Shown: piece after piece, positions 1 through 9,066 of the stretch | Layout: each line of letters opens with the position of its first letter | How positions within the stretch are numbered: the stretch's first letter is position 1 | Made by a program: the position numbers and the translations under genes | Notes under the pieces: generated by a model | The model's input: only the letters and a program-made list of their open reading frames with translations | The model's database searches: none | Told to the model about the DNA's origin: nothing | Assembly (NCBI GenBank): GCA_007121075.1 | Contig: SKMK01000003.1 | Coordinates: 18,389-82,388 of the forward strand | DNA length: 64,000 bases | Source: Syntrophomonadaceae bacterium | GTDB lineage: Bacteria > Bacillota > Dethiobacteria > DTU022 | Direction of reading: 5' to 3'

Positions 1-1
1 C

Positions 2-1420
2 ATAATCATCTTAAAATCCGGGACCAGCAGCGCCGGCGCCCTGGCTGCCAGTTCCCATACCGGAGCCCTGGCCGGAAGCAACCGGGCTTATGATGCCGCT
101 TTCAGGCAGAGCGGCGTGCTCAGGGCTGAAAGCATGAACGATCTCTTCGATATGGCAAGAGCTTTTGCAACCCAGCCTCTGCCCGGCAATTCACGGACAG
201 CCATCGTTACCAATGCCGGCGGGCCTGCTATTGTAGCCACTGACGCTGTTGAAAAGTATGGCCTTAAAATGGCCCGTTTTACAAAAGAAACTATTGATAA
301 GTTAAGGGAAAATCTGCCCAGTGAAGCAAACCTCTATAACCCGGTTGATATTCTCGGCGATGCCCGCGATGACCGGTACCGGTTTGCCCTGGAAACCGTC
401 ATCGAGGATGAAAACGTAGACAACGCCCTGGTTCTGCTTTGCCCGGCGGCTGTAACCGAACCGGAAAGAACTGCCCGCACAATAGTTGAACTGAATAAAA
501 AACATAACCATAAACCGGTTATGGCTGTATACATGGGAGGAAAAACCCTGACCGAAGGGCGAAGCTACCTGACCACCAATTCTATACCTACTTTTACATT
601 TCCGGAGCCATCTGTTAATTCTTTGCAAGGCATGCTCCAGTACTCTCAATATCTCAAAGCGCCTGATCCTTCCGACCCGGTGGAATTAACCGGCATTGAT
701 AAGAAAGCTGTTCGCAAAACCCTGGACGATGTTTTTGCCGACCGCAGGGTGGTTTTACTGGGACATGAGGCTTCCGGTGTAATGGCGGCTTATGGTATCC
801 AGGTCAGTAAGACGTACCTGGCCGGGTCAGAAGATGAAGCGGCTGGGATTGGTGAAAAACTTGGTTTCCCTGTAGCATTGAAAATTTCTTCACCCCGCAT
901 TGCGCATAAAACTGATGTCGGTGGGGTGGCAATTGGTTTACACAGCGATAAAGAAGTAAAAAGAGCCTATCGAAAAATCATGGAAAACGTGCAATATTAC
1001 CTGCCCGATGCTCCGATATATGGCATTGAGGTGCAGAATATGGTTGAGGAAGGGATCGAGGTTATCGTCGGCATGTCCAGGGATGTCCAGTTTGGACCAC
1101 TGGTAGTTTTCGGGCTGGGTGGAATTTATGTCAACCTCCTTGAAGATGTTTCGTTCCGCCTTGCCCCGGGTCTAACCACCCGGGAAGAAGTCAAAAAAAT
1201 GATTTCCGAAACCAAGGCTTATATTTTACTCAAAGGCTACCGGGGCAAAAAACCGGCCGATATCGAAGCCCTTTCCGATACTGTTCTGAGGACGGCCAGG
1301 CTGGTCAGTGATTTTAGGGAAATAACCGAAATGGACATTAACCCGGTTCGGGTTCATTCCAGGGGCGCCACAGCCCTTGATGTAAAAATAACGGTTGAAG
1401 AAGTTAATGATAAGGGATAA
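2..1420 (+). CDS. acetyl-CoA synthetase (ADP-forming)/acyl-CoA synthetase family protein, 5' truncated by window edge
   Basis: Frame is open to base 2 (IIILKSGTSSAGALAASSHTGALAG...). ATP-grasp-like C-terminus with GFPVALKISSPRIAHKTDVGGV and the GLGGIYVNLLEDVSFRLAP motif of the ACD family. Confidence 0.85.
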   Translation: MIILKSGTSSAGALAASSHTGALAGSNRAYDAAFRQSGVLRAESMNDLFDMARAFATQPLPGNSRTAIVTNAGGPAIVATDAVEKYGLKMARFTKETIDKLRENLPSEANLYNPVDILGDARDDRYRFALETVIEDENVDNALVLLCPAAVTEPERTARTIVELNKKHNHKPVMAVYMGGKTLTEGRSYLTTNSIPTFTFPEPSVNSLQGMLQYSQYLKAPDPSDPVELTGIDKKAVRKTLDDVFADRRVVLLGHEASGVMAAYGIQVSKTYLAGSEDEAAGIGEKLGFPVALKISSPRIAHKTDVGGVAIGLHSDKEVKRAYRKIMENVQYYLPDAPIYGIEVQNMVEEGIEVIVGMSRDVQFGPLVVFGLGGIYVNLLEDVSFRLAPGLTTREEVKKMISETKAYILLKGYRGKKPADIEALSDTVLRTARLVSDFREITEMDINPVRVHSRGATALDVKITVEEVNDKG

Positions 1421-1440
1421 CTCCTTAATGAGGTGATTAA

Positions 1441-2502
1441 ATGAAGGCGATTTATTTTTCTGGAAAAGCCGGCGGGGGGAAAACTGCCACCGCCCTCGGA
1501 TTGGGATTAAAACTTAAAGAGCAGGGTTTGAAAGTTTCATATTTCAAGCCGATTGGTTTTCGGAAAGGGACAGTAAAAAAAGACGATGACGACGTCATGT
1601 TGATGCGCGATCTGTTATCCCTGCCTTTCCCCGGGGGCACTGTTTCTCCTGTTACTGTAAATGACCATTACCTGACCCCGCGATTTATGCAGGAAGTCAA
1701 GGATCTTCACCCCCGCATAAAAAAAGCCTTTCAAAAATGTTCCGAGGGATACGATATTGTCCTGATTGATGGCAGCATCGAGCCCCATGTAGGCCACAAT
1801 CAGGGCCTCGATGATTTTAACCTGGCGGAAATACTTGGCGCTACAGCTTTGCCGGTAATCAAGGCTGATGACGATTTTGACCTTGATCAAAACTTGCTTT
1901 ACCTGGAGATGTGGACAAACAAAAATATTCCGGTACTCGGCTGTATTTTTAACAATGTTGCCACCACCCAGTGGAACAAAAGCAACAGCATATACAAGCC
2001 GCTGGTTGAAGACAAGGGTTTTGATGTTTTAGGTGTAATCCCGAGCCAGGTCGAAATATCGGCTCCGACCGTGGCCGAATTTTTTGATGTTGTCGGAGGC
2101 GATGTCCTAACCGCTCCAGATAACATGAACCGGATTGTTGAAGAAGTGGTCGTAGGGACCATGACCATTGAGAGCGCCCTTACCTACCTGCGCCGGGCCC
2201 CAAATAAAGCTTTGATCACGGGCGGCGATCGCAGCGATATGGCCCTGACAGCCCTTGAAACCAGCACCTCGGTAATTATATTAACCGGTGGCCTTTACCC
2301 GGATCTGGCTGTGCTTTCCCAGGCTGAAGAAAAAGGGGTTCCGGTAATACTGGTCCATGAAGATACCTACTCCACCATCGAAAATCTGCAGAGTATTTAC
2401 CGGAGCATACATCCACAGAACACTGAAGCAATAAAAATAATCAAAAATAACATTGACAAATACTTGAAATGGGAAAAGCTTATTGATTACATCAAAGCAT
2501 AA
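1441..2502 (+). CDS. BioD-like P-loop plus DRTGG-domain protein (phosphotransacetylase N-terminal-like)
   Basis: N-terminal SGKAGGGKTATALGLGLKL P-loop; C-terminal ALITGGDRSDMALTALETS resembles DRTGG. Directly follows the ACD gene. Confidence 0.75.
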   Translation: MKAIYFSGKAGGGKTATALGLGLKLKEQGLKVSYFKPIGFRKGTVKKDDDDVMLMRDLLSLPFPGGTVSPVTVNDHYLTPRFMQEVKDLHPRIKKAFQKCSEGYDIVLIDGSIEPHVGHNQGLDDFNLAEILGATALPVIKADDDFDLDQNLLYLEMWTNKNIPVLGCIFNNVATTQWNKSNSIYKPLVEDKGFDVLGVIPSQVEISAPTVAEFFDVVGGDVLTAPDNMNRIVEEVVVGTMTIESALTYLRRAPNKALITGGDRSDMALTALETSTSVIILTGGLYPDLAVLSQAEEKGVPVILVHEDTYSTIENLQSIYRSIHPQNTEAIKIIKNNIDKYLKWEKLIDYIKA

Positions 2503-2526
2503 AATTAGCGGTAGCTGAAAATAAAT

Positions 2527-3768
2527 TTAATCATTTTCATAGTCCAGGATCTTGTTTTCCCAGGTCCTGATTTTCAAAAGATCTTTGCCCATGCTGACCA
2601 GGTATTCGGGCAGCATTGGTGTTTTGCCCAGGCCAAAAGGTGCGTTGACAACATAATGGGGAATTGCCAACCCTGAAGTGTAACCGCGTAATTTTTCCAT
2701 TATCTCTATACCTTCTTCAACTTTGGTCCTGAAATGGGAAGTGCCCTTGACTGCCTTGGCGTGGAAAATCAGGTAAGGCCTGACCATCATTTTCAGCAGC
2801 TCCTGGTTTAGTTTTCTCATCACAAAGGGATCGTTGTTTACGCCTTTAAGAAGCACTGTCTGGTTGCCCAAACTTACGCCGCTCCTGGCCAGTTTAAAAC
2901 ATACTTCCCTGGCCCTGGGGGTAACTTCAAGGGGATGGTTGTAATGAGTAATCACATATAGAGGTAGATGCTCGGAAAAAATACGACACAGTTCGTCGTC
3001 AACCCGCTGCGGCATGGTAACCAGAGTCCTTGACCCGAAGCGCTTAATTTCAACGTGTTCGATACTGTCGATTTCCTCCAGGAGCCATTTGATGCTCTGA
3101 TTACTAAGCATCAGGCCATCTCCGCCCGTCAGCAGAACATCGCGTATTTCTTCGTTATTCCTGACATAATCAATTGCTTCTTCCAATTGTTCCCTGGGCG
3201 TAGCTAAATCCTGTTCGCCGATACCTCTGCGCCGCTGGCAGTGCCGGCAGTACATAGCACACTGGTTGGTAACTTTTATAATCAAGCGATCCGGATAACG
3301 GCGGGTAATTGCCGCTGTTGGAGAAGTAAATTCTTCCCCCATTGGGTCATCATAACCTTCCTGATCCAGGTATTCATTGATACTTGGTATGCATTGTTTT
3401 TTTACCGGATCGTCCGGATTATCAGGGTCTATTAAGCTGAGATAATAGGGAGAAACCGCCCAGCGGAATTTTGATCCTGTCTCCTTGATTTCTTCAAGTT
3501 CCTGTTTATCTATGGGTAGAAGTTCCTTTAAAACATCAGGAGTGGTGATCCGGTTTTTAAGCTGCCAGTGCCAATTTTCCCAGTCATAATCGGAAGCCTT
3601 AAAATACTCCTTTATTCTTTTCTGGTTTTTCTGAATTTGAGGCCAGTTCTTAAAACCAAACGGCATATCTTTTAGAGCCTCTCTGTAATCGGCTATTGTG
3701 TCTTTCAGCTCATTAGCCCGGTCATGCGCAATCTTTTGTTTTTCTTCAAGGCTTTTCTCAACAGTCAT
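2527..3768 (-). CDS. KamA-family radical SAM aminomutase, probable glutamate 2,3-aminomutase
   Basis: CAMYCRHC radical SAM motif and KamA-family sequence throughout. Start placed at MTVEKS because GGAGG lies just upstream. Pocket residues read HAKAVKG and VVNAPFG instead of the Asp residues of lysine 2,3-aminomutase. Confidence 0.85.
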   Translation of the reverse strand: MTVEKSLEEKQKIAHDRANELKDTIADYREALKDMPFGFKNWPQIQKNQKRIKEYFKASDYDWENWHWQLKNRITTPDVLKELLPIDKQELEEIKETGSKFRWAVSPYYLSLIDPDNPDDPVKKQCIPSINEYLDQEGYDDPMGEEFTSPTAAITRRYPDRLIIKVTNQCAMYCRHCQRRRGIGEQDLATPREQLEEAIDYVRNNEEIRDVLLTGGDGLMLSNQSIKWLLEEIDSIEHVEIKRFGSRTLVTMPQRVDDELCRIFSEHLPLYVITHYNHPLEVTPRAREVCFKLARSGVSLGNQTVLLKGVNNDPFVMRKLNQELLKMMVRPYLIFHAKAVKGTSHFRTKVEEGIEIMEKLRGYTSGLAIPHYVVNAPFGLGKTPMLPEYLVSMGKDLLKIRTWENKILDYEND

Positions 3769-3847
3769 CCTGGCACAACCCTCCTTCTTGTAACATTTCG
3801 TTTTTAGTAAATCTATTATACTTAGTAACATTTTTGATGTCAAAAAG

Positions 3848-3876
3848 AAAAGGCCCGGTTATACCGTCGGCCTTTT
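3848..3876 (-). terminator. intrinsic terminator of the upstream secreted-protein gene
   Basis: AAAAGGCC..GGCCTTTT hairpin followed on the minus strand by TTTTCTTTTTG. Confidence 0.7.
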
Positions 3877-3904
3877 CCATAATTCTTTGCATATTTTAAA
3901 CAAT

Positions 3905-4735
3905 TTATGGTTGCCTATCCCACCAACCTGTCTTTGCTTTTCCTTCTCTTACTTCGGAGGACTCATAAACCCTGGCGTAACCGTCAACGCGCATAGTTTC
4001 GCTTATGAAACCGTCTACATCCAGCTGGCGCTTTGTGGTGCCGCCCGTATTTTCAAAATCCGAACGGATCCTGAGATATTCTTCGCTACCTGAAGCAGCG
4101 GCAATCGACTGCCTGATATAGCCTTCTTCTCCAGGGTCCATATCCACACCAACCCTGACTGTTGCTTCATTACGGGGCAGGTTGATACTGTTTGAGCTCA
4201 GGATCCTTACATTTCTTTTCGCTTCGCTGTATGCATCTATTATGCCCTGTACTCTATCGTCGTAATAATCCTGTAAGCTTCTCATCCTGGAATAGTAAGT
4301 GGCCCCGTCCATATCTTCGGCCGCTCTCTCGACATTGAGGGCCTGGATGGCCTGCTCGCGATCTCTTTCCACTTGAGCCAGTGCTTCTTCTTCCATCCTT
4401 AAAATATCAGCTGAAGCAGCATTGGGGTCGGTTCTGCCCCTCATGTACATGCTTATATTAACTTTATCTTCAGTCCTGGTAAATGTACCGTCCCGGCGCC
4501 TGCCATCCCTGTACTGAACAGAATGAACATCGTGGCTACCGCTTGCTTCCCCAAATCCTCGAACATAAAAACTGCCTGAACCTCGATGGTACTCAATCTC
4601 TTTTTGATGGAAGATGTCCCCAATATACCTGAAGCCGGTACTGGTCCGTTTATACTCATCAGCGGCAGCAGGCAGGGAAAGTGCTAAGATTAAAATTAGG
4701 GTTAGTGCAATCCCTATAATTGCCTTTTTTTGCAT
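3905..4735 (-). CDS. secreted protein of unknown function (shares C-terminal domain with 54203..55234)
   Basis: Signal peptide MQKKAIIGIALTLILILALSLPAAA; C-terminal DPGEEGYIRQ...TGGTTKRQLD...VDGYARV. Confidence 0.75.
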   Translation of the reverse strand: MQKKAIIGIALTLILILALSLPAAADEYKRTSTGFRYIGDIFHQKEIEYHRGSGSFYVRGFGEASGSHDVHSVQYRDGRRRDGTFTRTEDKVNISMYMRGRTDPNAASADILRMEEEALAQVERDREQAIQALNVERAAEDMDGATYYSRMRSLQDYYDDRVQGIIDAYSEAKRNVRILSSNSINLPRNEATVRVGVDMDPGEEGYIRQSIAAASGSEEYLRIRSDFENTGGTTKRQLDVDGFISETMRVDGYARVYESSEVREGKAKTGWWDRQP

Positions 4736-4822
4736 AAAGCGGGCACGTCCCTTCCTTTCATATTCATCTTAATATTAGTTATGTCTTCCCCCCGCATCAC
4801 CCCCAAAAGAGTTCTAAAAAAA

Positions 4823-4899
4823 TGGTCGGAGCGATAGGATTTGAACCTACGACCTCTTGACCCCCAGTCAAGCGCGCTACCAAACTGCGCCACGCCCCG
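4823..4899 (-). tRNA. tRNA-Pro(GGG), CCA encoded
   Basis: Minus strand CGGGGCGTGGCGCAGTTTGGTAGCGCGCTTGACTGGGGGTCAAGAGGTCGTAGGTTCAAATCCTATCGCTCCGACCA; anticodon loop CTGGGGG, T-loop TTCAAAT, pairing acceptor stem. Confidence 0.95.
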
Positions 4900-5328
4900 A
4901 TGTTAATTAATACTTTATACAATTCTTAGTTCATTTTAAATCAAGGTTTTCAAAAAGTCAACAATCGTGTTGCTCTACCCGAACAGCAAAGGAGTGTGCT
5001 AAACTATGAGTACATTTCTTTTTGATGCAACGATAACTCCCTCAAGTACTTTTAATTATGATGCAACGGGCAATCGTTACATACTAAGGATATAAACAGA
5101 ATAGGAGGTGCAACAATCGAAATAACCCGGGAACATGAATGTAAATTTTGGCTTTTCTCTCCTCTGGAGGGAAAAGCGCCCGAAAAGAAGAAACGCGAAT
5201 TATATACCCGGCGCAGCATGGAGGCCCTGTCGGTTTTCTAAAATAAATATCGGGATTTATTTGCTTCAGAAATATGAAGTAGTTTTTACGCAAAATAATA
5301 ATAGCTGATCAGGAGGTTAGATCAAACA

Positions 5329-5907
5329 ATGAACGATATGTTATCAATGGCAATTGCATACCTGCTGGGATCTTTTCCAACCGCCTACTTGATGGGCCGT
5401 TTGTTTAAAAAGATCGATATCCGCGAAACCGGTTCGGGAAATGTGGGGGGCATGAACCTCTTCCGGACCGCCGGCTTCATTCCAGGGTTTTTAACCGTTT
5501 TAATTGACATCGGCAAAGGGGCGCTGGCTGTCCTGGCGGCTTTAAACTGGAGTGATGAGCCCCTGGTGGTACTCATGGCCGGCTTACTGGTAGTCCTGGG
5601 CCACAATTACAGCGTCTTTTTAAGATACCGGGGGGGCAAAGGCCTGGCTACGGCCCTCGGGGTGTTTATCGCTTTGTCTCCTTATACCATCCCGTTCATC
5701 TTGCTCGCTGCTGTGTGTTTAACCATAGCCATGAAAGATATTAACACGGCTTTCGGCGCTTCCGCTTTAAGTATTCCGGTTATCCTGTTTTTCCAGTACC
5801 ATGAAACTGCATGGGTTTTGTTCGGGTTAGCCCTGGCTGCGATCATCACGGCCAGGCACGTCCCCGATTACCAGGCTTACAGGCAGGGTCGCAGGAAAAT
5901 CACCTGA
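5329..5907 (+). CDS. glycerol-3-phosphate acyltransferase PlsY family (divergent paralogue)
   Basis: AYLLGSFPTAYLMGR, ETGSGNVGGMNLFR and FRGGKG-like RYRGGKGLATALG motifs; multipass membrane protein. Confidence 0.85.
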   Translation: MNDMLSMAIAYLLGSFPTAYLMGRLFKKIDIRETGSGNVGGMNLFRTAGFIPGFLTVLIDIGKGALAVLAALNWSDEPLVVLMAGLLVVLGHNYSVFLRYRGGKGLATALGVFIALSPYTIPFILLAAVCLTIAMKDINTAFGASALSIPVILFFQYHETAWVLFGLALAAIITARHVPDYQAYRQGRRKIT

Positions 5908-5934
5908 TCAACTGGAAGAAGATTATTACATGTT

Positions 5935-7137
5935 TTAAACTTTGAAATAGCTGTACAACCGGCCAAAATTTATACCGGCAACAACCTGATTATTATGGCG
6001 ATTGTAAAGCTGGCGGTTACCTTCTTCCAGGTGGGATGATTTAATTCCGTGTGAAATTGATAAGAAAGTTTCGATGTAAGCAGCCAGCTGATCACAGGCT
6101 TTAATCATCTCACCGTCCAGGGGCGAATAGTGATCGTAATTATATTTAGCGGTTATTTCTTCGGAACTGACGTACCTGACCCGGCTGTTTTCAATAACTT
6201 TGCAGGCAAACTCATCTTCAGTGAAATACCTGAATTCGTCGTGCCATTCTACGGGAAGCAGGGGAAATATTCTTTCTTCAAGCTGCCTGTGCTCTATTTC
6301 TTTGATGATTTCTTCGATACCGGCCACGGATCTTTTAACCGGAGAAACAATGTCCCTGGTCAGCACTTCGGGCAGATCGTGGAAAAGAGCGGCAAAATAA
6401 TTGTTATAGAGCCGCCTGGGACAGGCTCCCAGTTCGAGAGAACAAAAGTAACTCATCATGGCTACAATCAGCATGTGGCCCATGACCGATGTTTTTGGAA
6501 CCCGGGGCGACTGGGCCCAGCGCTGCTGAAAACGGAGCTGACCGACCAGATCGAGAAAATTGCTGGTTTTCTTGCCCAGGGCCAGCTTTTGCACTCCGGC
6601 CAGGTCGTAATGCTCTTCGATCTGGTTAGCGATAGCTGCCCTGGTTTCCTCCAAACCGTACAAACCTTCATTAAGGCGATAAATGATTTTAAATTCCCAG
6701 TTAGTAGCGAGATAATGAGCGGCCTGGAGGATTCTTTTTTCCAGGTTGGCCCGTTCCGACATCTTGAAATATTCATCCATCATCTGCAGGATATCAACCT
6801 GCTGATCGCGCAAGCCTGGAACCTTGTTTTCCAGGTTCTCCAGCACCCAGCTGTTCAGCTGTTCTCCTTTTTCAGCCATCAGTTTGTAATAAACCGGAGG
6901 CTTAATATCGGTCAGGACGATACGGTGCAGGAACTCGAACAAACCGCCTTCGATCAGGCGCTGCCAGTCAAGATCGGTGTCATGATCCGCTTCTTCAATT
7001 TTAGCCAGGACAAAAGCATAGACCATCTTATGGGCTTGCTTATCAAGCTCGGTAAAATGTTCGGGCCTGATATGGTCGTTCCAGCGTTGAATGCTGGCCG
7101 CTTCAAATAACAACTCCAGCAATTCTTTTCTGAGCAA
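5935..7137 (-). CDS. HD-domain hydrolase (YfbR-like)
   Basis: HMLIVAMM...FAALFHDLPEVLTRDIVSPVK HD motif. Confidence 0.8.
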   Translation of the reverse strand: MLRKELLELLFEAASIQRWNDHIRPEHFTELDKQAHKMVYAFVLAKIEEADHDTDLDWQRLIEGGLFEFLHRIVLTDIKPPVYYKLMAEKGEQLNSWVLENLENKVPGLRDQQVDILQMMDEYFKMSERANLEKRILQAAHYLATNWEFKIIYRLNEGLYGLEETRAAIANQIEEHYDLAGVQKLALGKKTSNFLDLVGQLRFQQRWAQSPRVPKTSVMGHMLIVAMMSYFCSLELGACPRRLYNNYFAALFHDLPEVLTRDIVSPVKRSVAGIEEIIKEIEHRQLEERIFPLLPVEWHDEFRYFTEDEFACKVIENSRVRYVSSEEITAKYNYDHYSPLDGEMIKACDQLAAYIETFLSISHGIKSSHLEEGNRQLYNRHNNQVVAGINFGRLYSYFKV

Positions 7138-7143
7138 TAGTTA

Positions 7144-7731
7144 TCAACCCTTTCGTCCCAGTTTTGACTCCATACCTTTTAGCAAACGCCCGATATTTTC
7201 ATGGTGGCGGATTATGACCAGTAAAGCCGCAGCCAAACCGAACAAGATGTAAGAAAGGCCAAATCCAAGCACCCAGAATACCAGGGGCAGGAGCAGCATT
7301 GAAATAATAGAACCGAGGGATACATAGCGGCTGAAGTATACGATAATCAAAAAAAAGGCAACAACAATCAAGGTAACCCACCCGGAGAGGGCAAGCAGGA
7401 CCCCGATAGAGGTAGCCATCGCTTTACCTCCCCTGAATTTGAGATAAACTGGAAAGCTGTGCCCGAACATGGCCAAAAAACCGGCCGCAAGAAAAATGGC
7501 CGGCACATCGCTTACGGCCCTGGCCAGGATCACGGCCACCAGCCCTTTAGCCAGGTCAAGGATAAAGACTGGCAGGGCAGAGCGCCAGCCATACACGCGC
7601 AGCACGTTTGTGGCCCCGATATTACCACTGCCGTAATTCCGGATATCGGTTTTATGCAGCATTTTAGTTAAAATATATCCGAACGGAAGTGACCCCAGCA
7701 GGTAAGCTGCAACTAAGGCCAGAAAGATCAT
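7144..7731 (-). CDS. plsY: glycerol-3-phosphate acyltransferase PlsY
   Basis: YLLGSLPFGYILTK, NYGSGNIGATNVLRVYG, KFRGGKAMATSIG motifs. Confidence 0.93.
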   Translation of the reverse strand: MIFLALVAAYLLGSLPFGYILTKMLHKTDIRNYGSGNIGATNVLRVYGWRSALPVFILDLAKGLVAVILARAVSDVPAIFLAAGFLAMFGHSFPVYLKFRGGKAMATSIGVLLALSGWVTLIVVAFFLIIVYFSRYVSLGSIISMLLLPLVFWVLGFGLSYILFGLAAALLVIIRHHENIGRLLKGMESKLGRKG

Positions 7732-7734
7732 TTG

Positions 7735-9066
7735 TTACTCACCTCTCCTCTCTCTTCTTTTAAATTTTACTTCGATCGGAGTCCCTGTGAAACCAAACGC
7801 TTCCCGCAGGCGATTTTCCAGGTAGCGCCGGTAGGAAAAATGAATTAATTCCGGCTCGTTGGCAAAAAAAACAAACTTAGGCGGTTTTACTTCCGGCTGG
7901 GTGCCATAATATATTTTTACCTGTTTTCCTTTTACCGGGGGAGGCGGATTTACAGTCAGGGCGTCCTCCAGTAGCTCGTTTAAAAGGGCAGTGGGGATCC
8001 GCTTATGCTGTTCCTGCCAGGCCTGCAGAACCACTGGAAACAACCGGTCCATCCTCCATCCACTCAGGGCGGAAACAAAAAGATATGGCGCATATGATAC
8101 AAAAGGAAATTTTCGCCTTAGATCTTTTATAAAGGACTGTCGGGCATTTTCATCTGCCCTGACCAGATCCCACTTGTTGGCGACCAGGATCAATCCTTTC
8201 CCAACCTCATCAACGTAACCGGCCAGTTTTTGATCCTGCTCTGTTATGCCGCTTTCCCCATCAATAACCAGCAGGGCTATATCCGCCCGCTGAACTGCTT
8301 TCAACGACCTCAGCACACTGTAATATTCAACGGCATCTTTTACCTTGCTTTTTCTGCGTATGCCCGCTGTGTCAATTAAAAGACAGCGATGATCGTCATA
8401 ATGAAAATAAGTATCAACGGCTTCTCTGGTCGTCCCGGGCTCCCGGCTGACCACTACCCGTTCTTTGCCCAGCAGGGTGTTTATTAAAGAAGATTTACCG
8501 ACATTGGGCCTGCCGATCACCGCCACTTTTACAAGGTCTTCAAGGCCAGGCCTGCTTTCAGAAGGATCAGCAGGCATTTTTTCGTAAACCAGGTCCAGGA
8601 GCTCCCCGATGCCCCGGCCGTGCGAAGCCGATACAGCCAGGGGTTCGCCAAACCCGAGGCCAAAAAAACCGTAACGTTCGTCTTCTATCGACAGGATGTC
8701 CAGCTTATTAACCACAGGCAGGACTGTTTTTCCACTTCGCCGTAAAAGATTTGCAATTTCTTCATCAAGGGCGGTAAGGCCTTCCCGGCCGTCCAACAAA
8801 AAGATAATAACCTGCGCTTCTTCAATGGCAAGGGTTACCTGTTTCTGGACCTGGGTAGTGATCTGATCATCACCGCCAAAGGTAATACCGCCAGTATCGA
8901 TGACAACCATATTTTTCCCCCGCCAGTCACAAAGGCCGTAGAGCCGATCCCTTGTAACCCCGGGCATCTTTTCTTCAATGGCTGTCCTGGCAGAGGTAAG
9001 CCGGTTAAATAACGTCGATTTCCCCACATTGGGCCGGCCGACTATGGCAATGGTATTTTCGCTCAA
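7735..9066 (-). CDS. der: ribosome biogenesis GTPase Der
   Basis: Tandem GRPNVGKSTLFNRL and GRPNVGKSSLINTL G domains plus KH-like C-terminus. Confidence 0.97.
   Translation of the reverse strand: MSENTIAIVGRPNVGKSTLFNRLTSARTAIEEKMPGVTRDRLYGLCDWRGKNMVVIDTGGITFGGDDQITTQVQKQVTLAIEEAQVIIFLLDGREGLTALDEEIANLLRRSGKTVLPVVNKLDILSIEDERYGFFGLGFGEPLAVSASHGRGIGELLDLVYEKMPADPSESRPGLEDLVKVAVIGRPNVGKSSLINTLLGKERVVVSREPGTTREAVDTYFHYDDHRCLLIDTAGIRRKSKVKDAVEYYSVLRSLKAVQRADIALLVIDGESGITEQDQKLAGYVDEVGKGLILVANKWDLVRADENARQSFIKDLRRKFPFVSYAPYLFVSALSGWRMDRLFPVVLQAWQEQHKRIPTALLNELLEDALTVNPPPPVKGKQVKIYYGTQPEVKPPKFVFFANEPELIHFSYRRYLENRLREAFGFTGTPIEVKFKRRERRGE

Noticed and set aside
5084-5293. 69-aa ORF on minus strand and the overlapping + strand reading EITREHECKFWLFSPLEGK...
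   Set aside because: No ATG/GTG/TTG start with an SD on the + reading, and no recognisable domain on either strand.
6130-7110. 326-aa ORF on + strand
   Set aside because: Fully antisense to the HD-domain gene with clear motifs; no recognisable domain, consistent with codon-bias shadow ORF.
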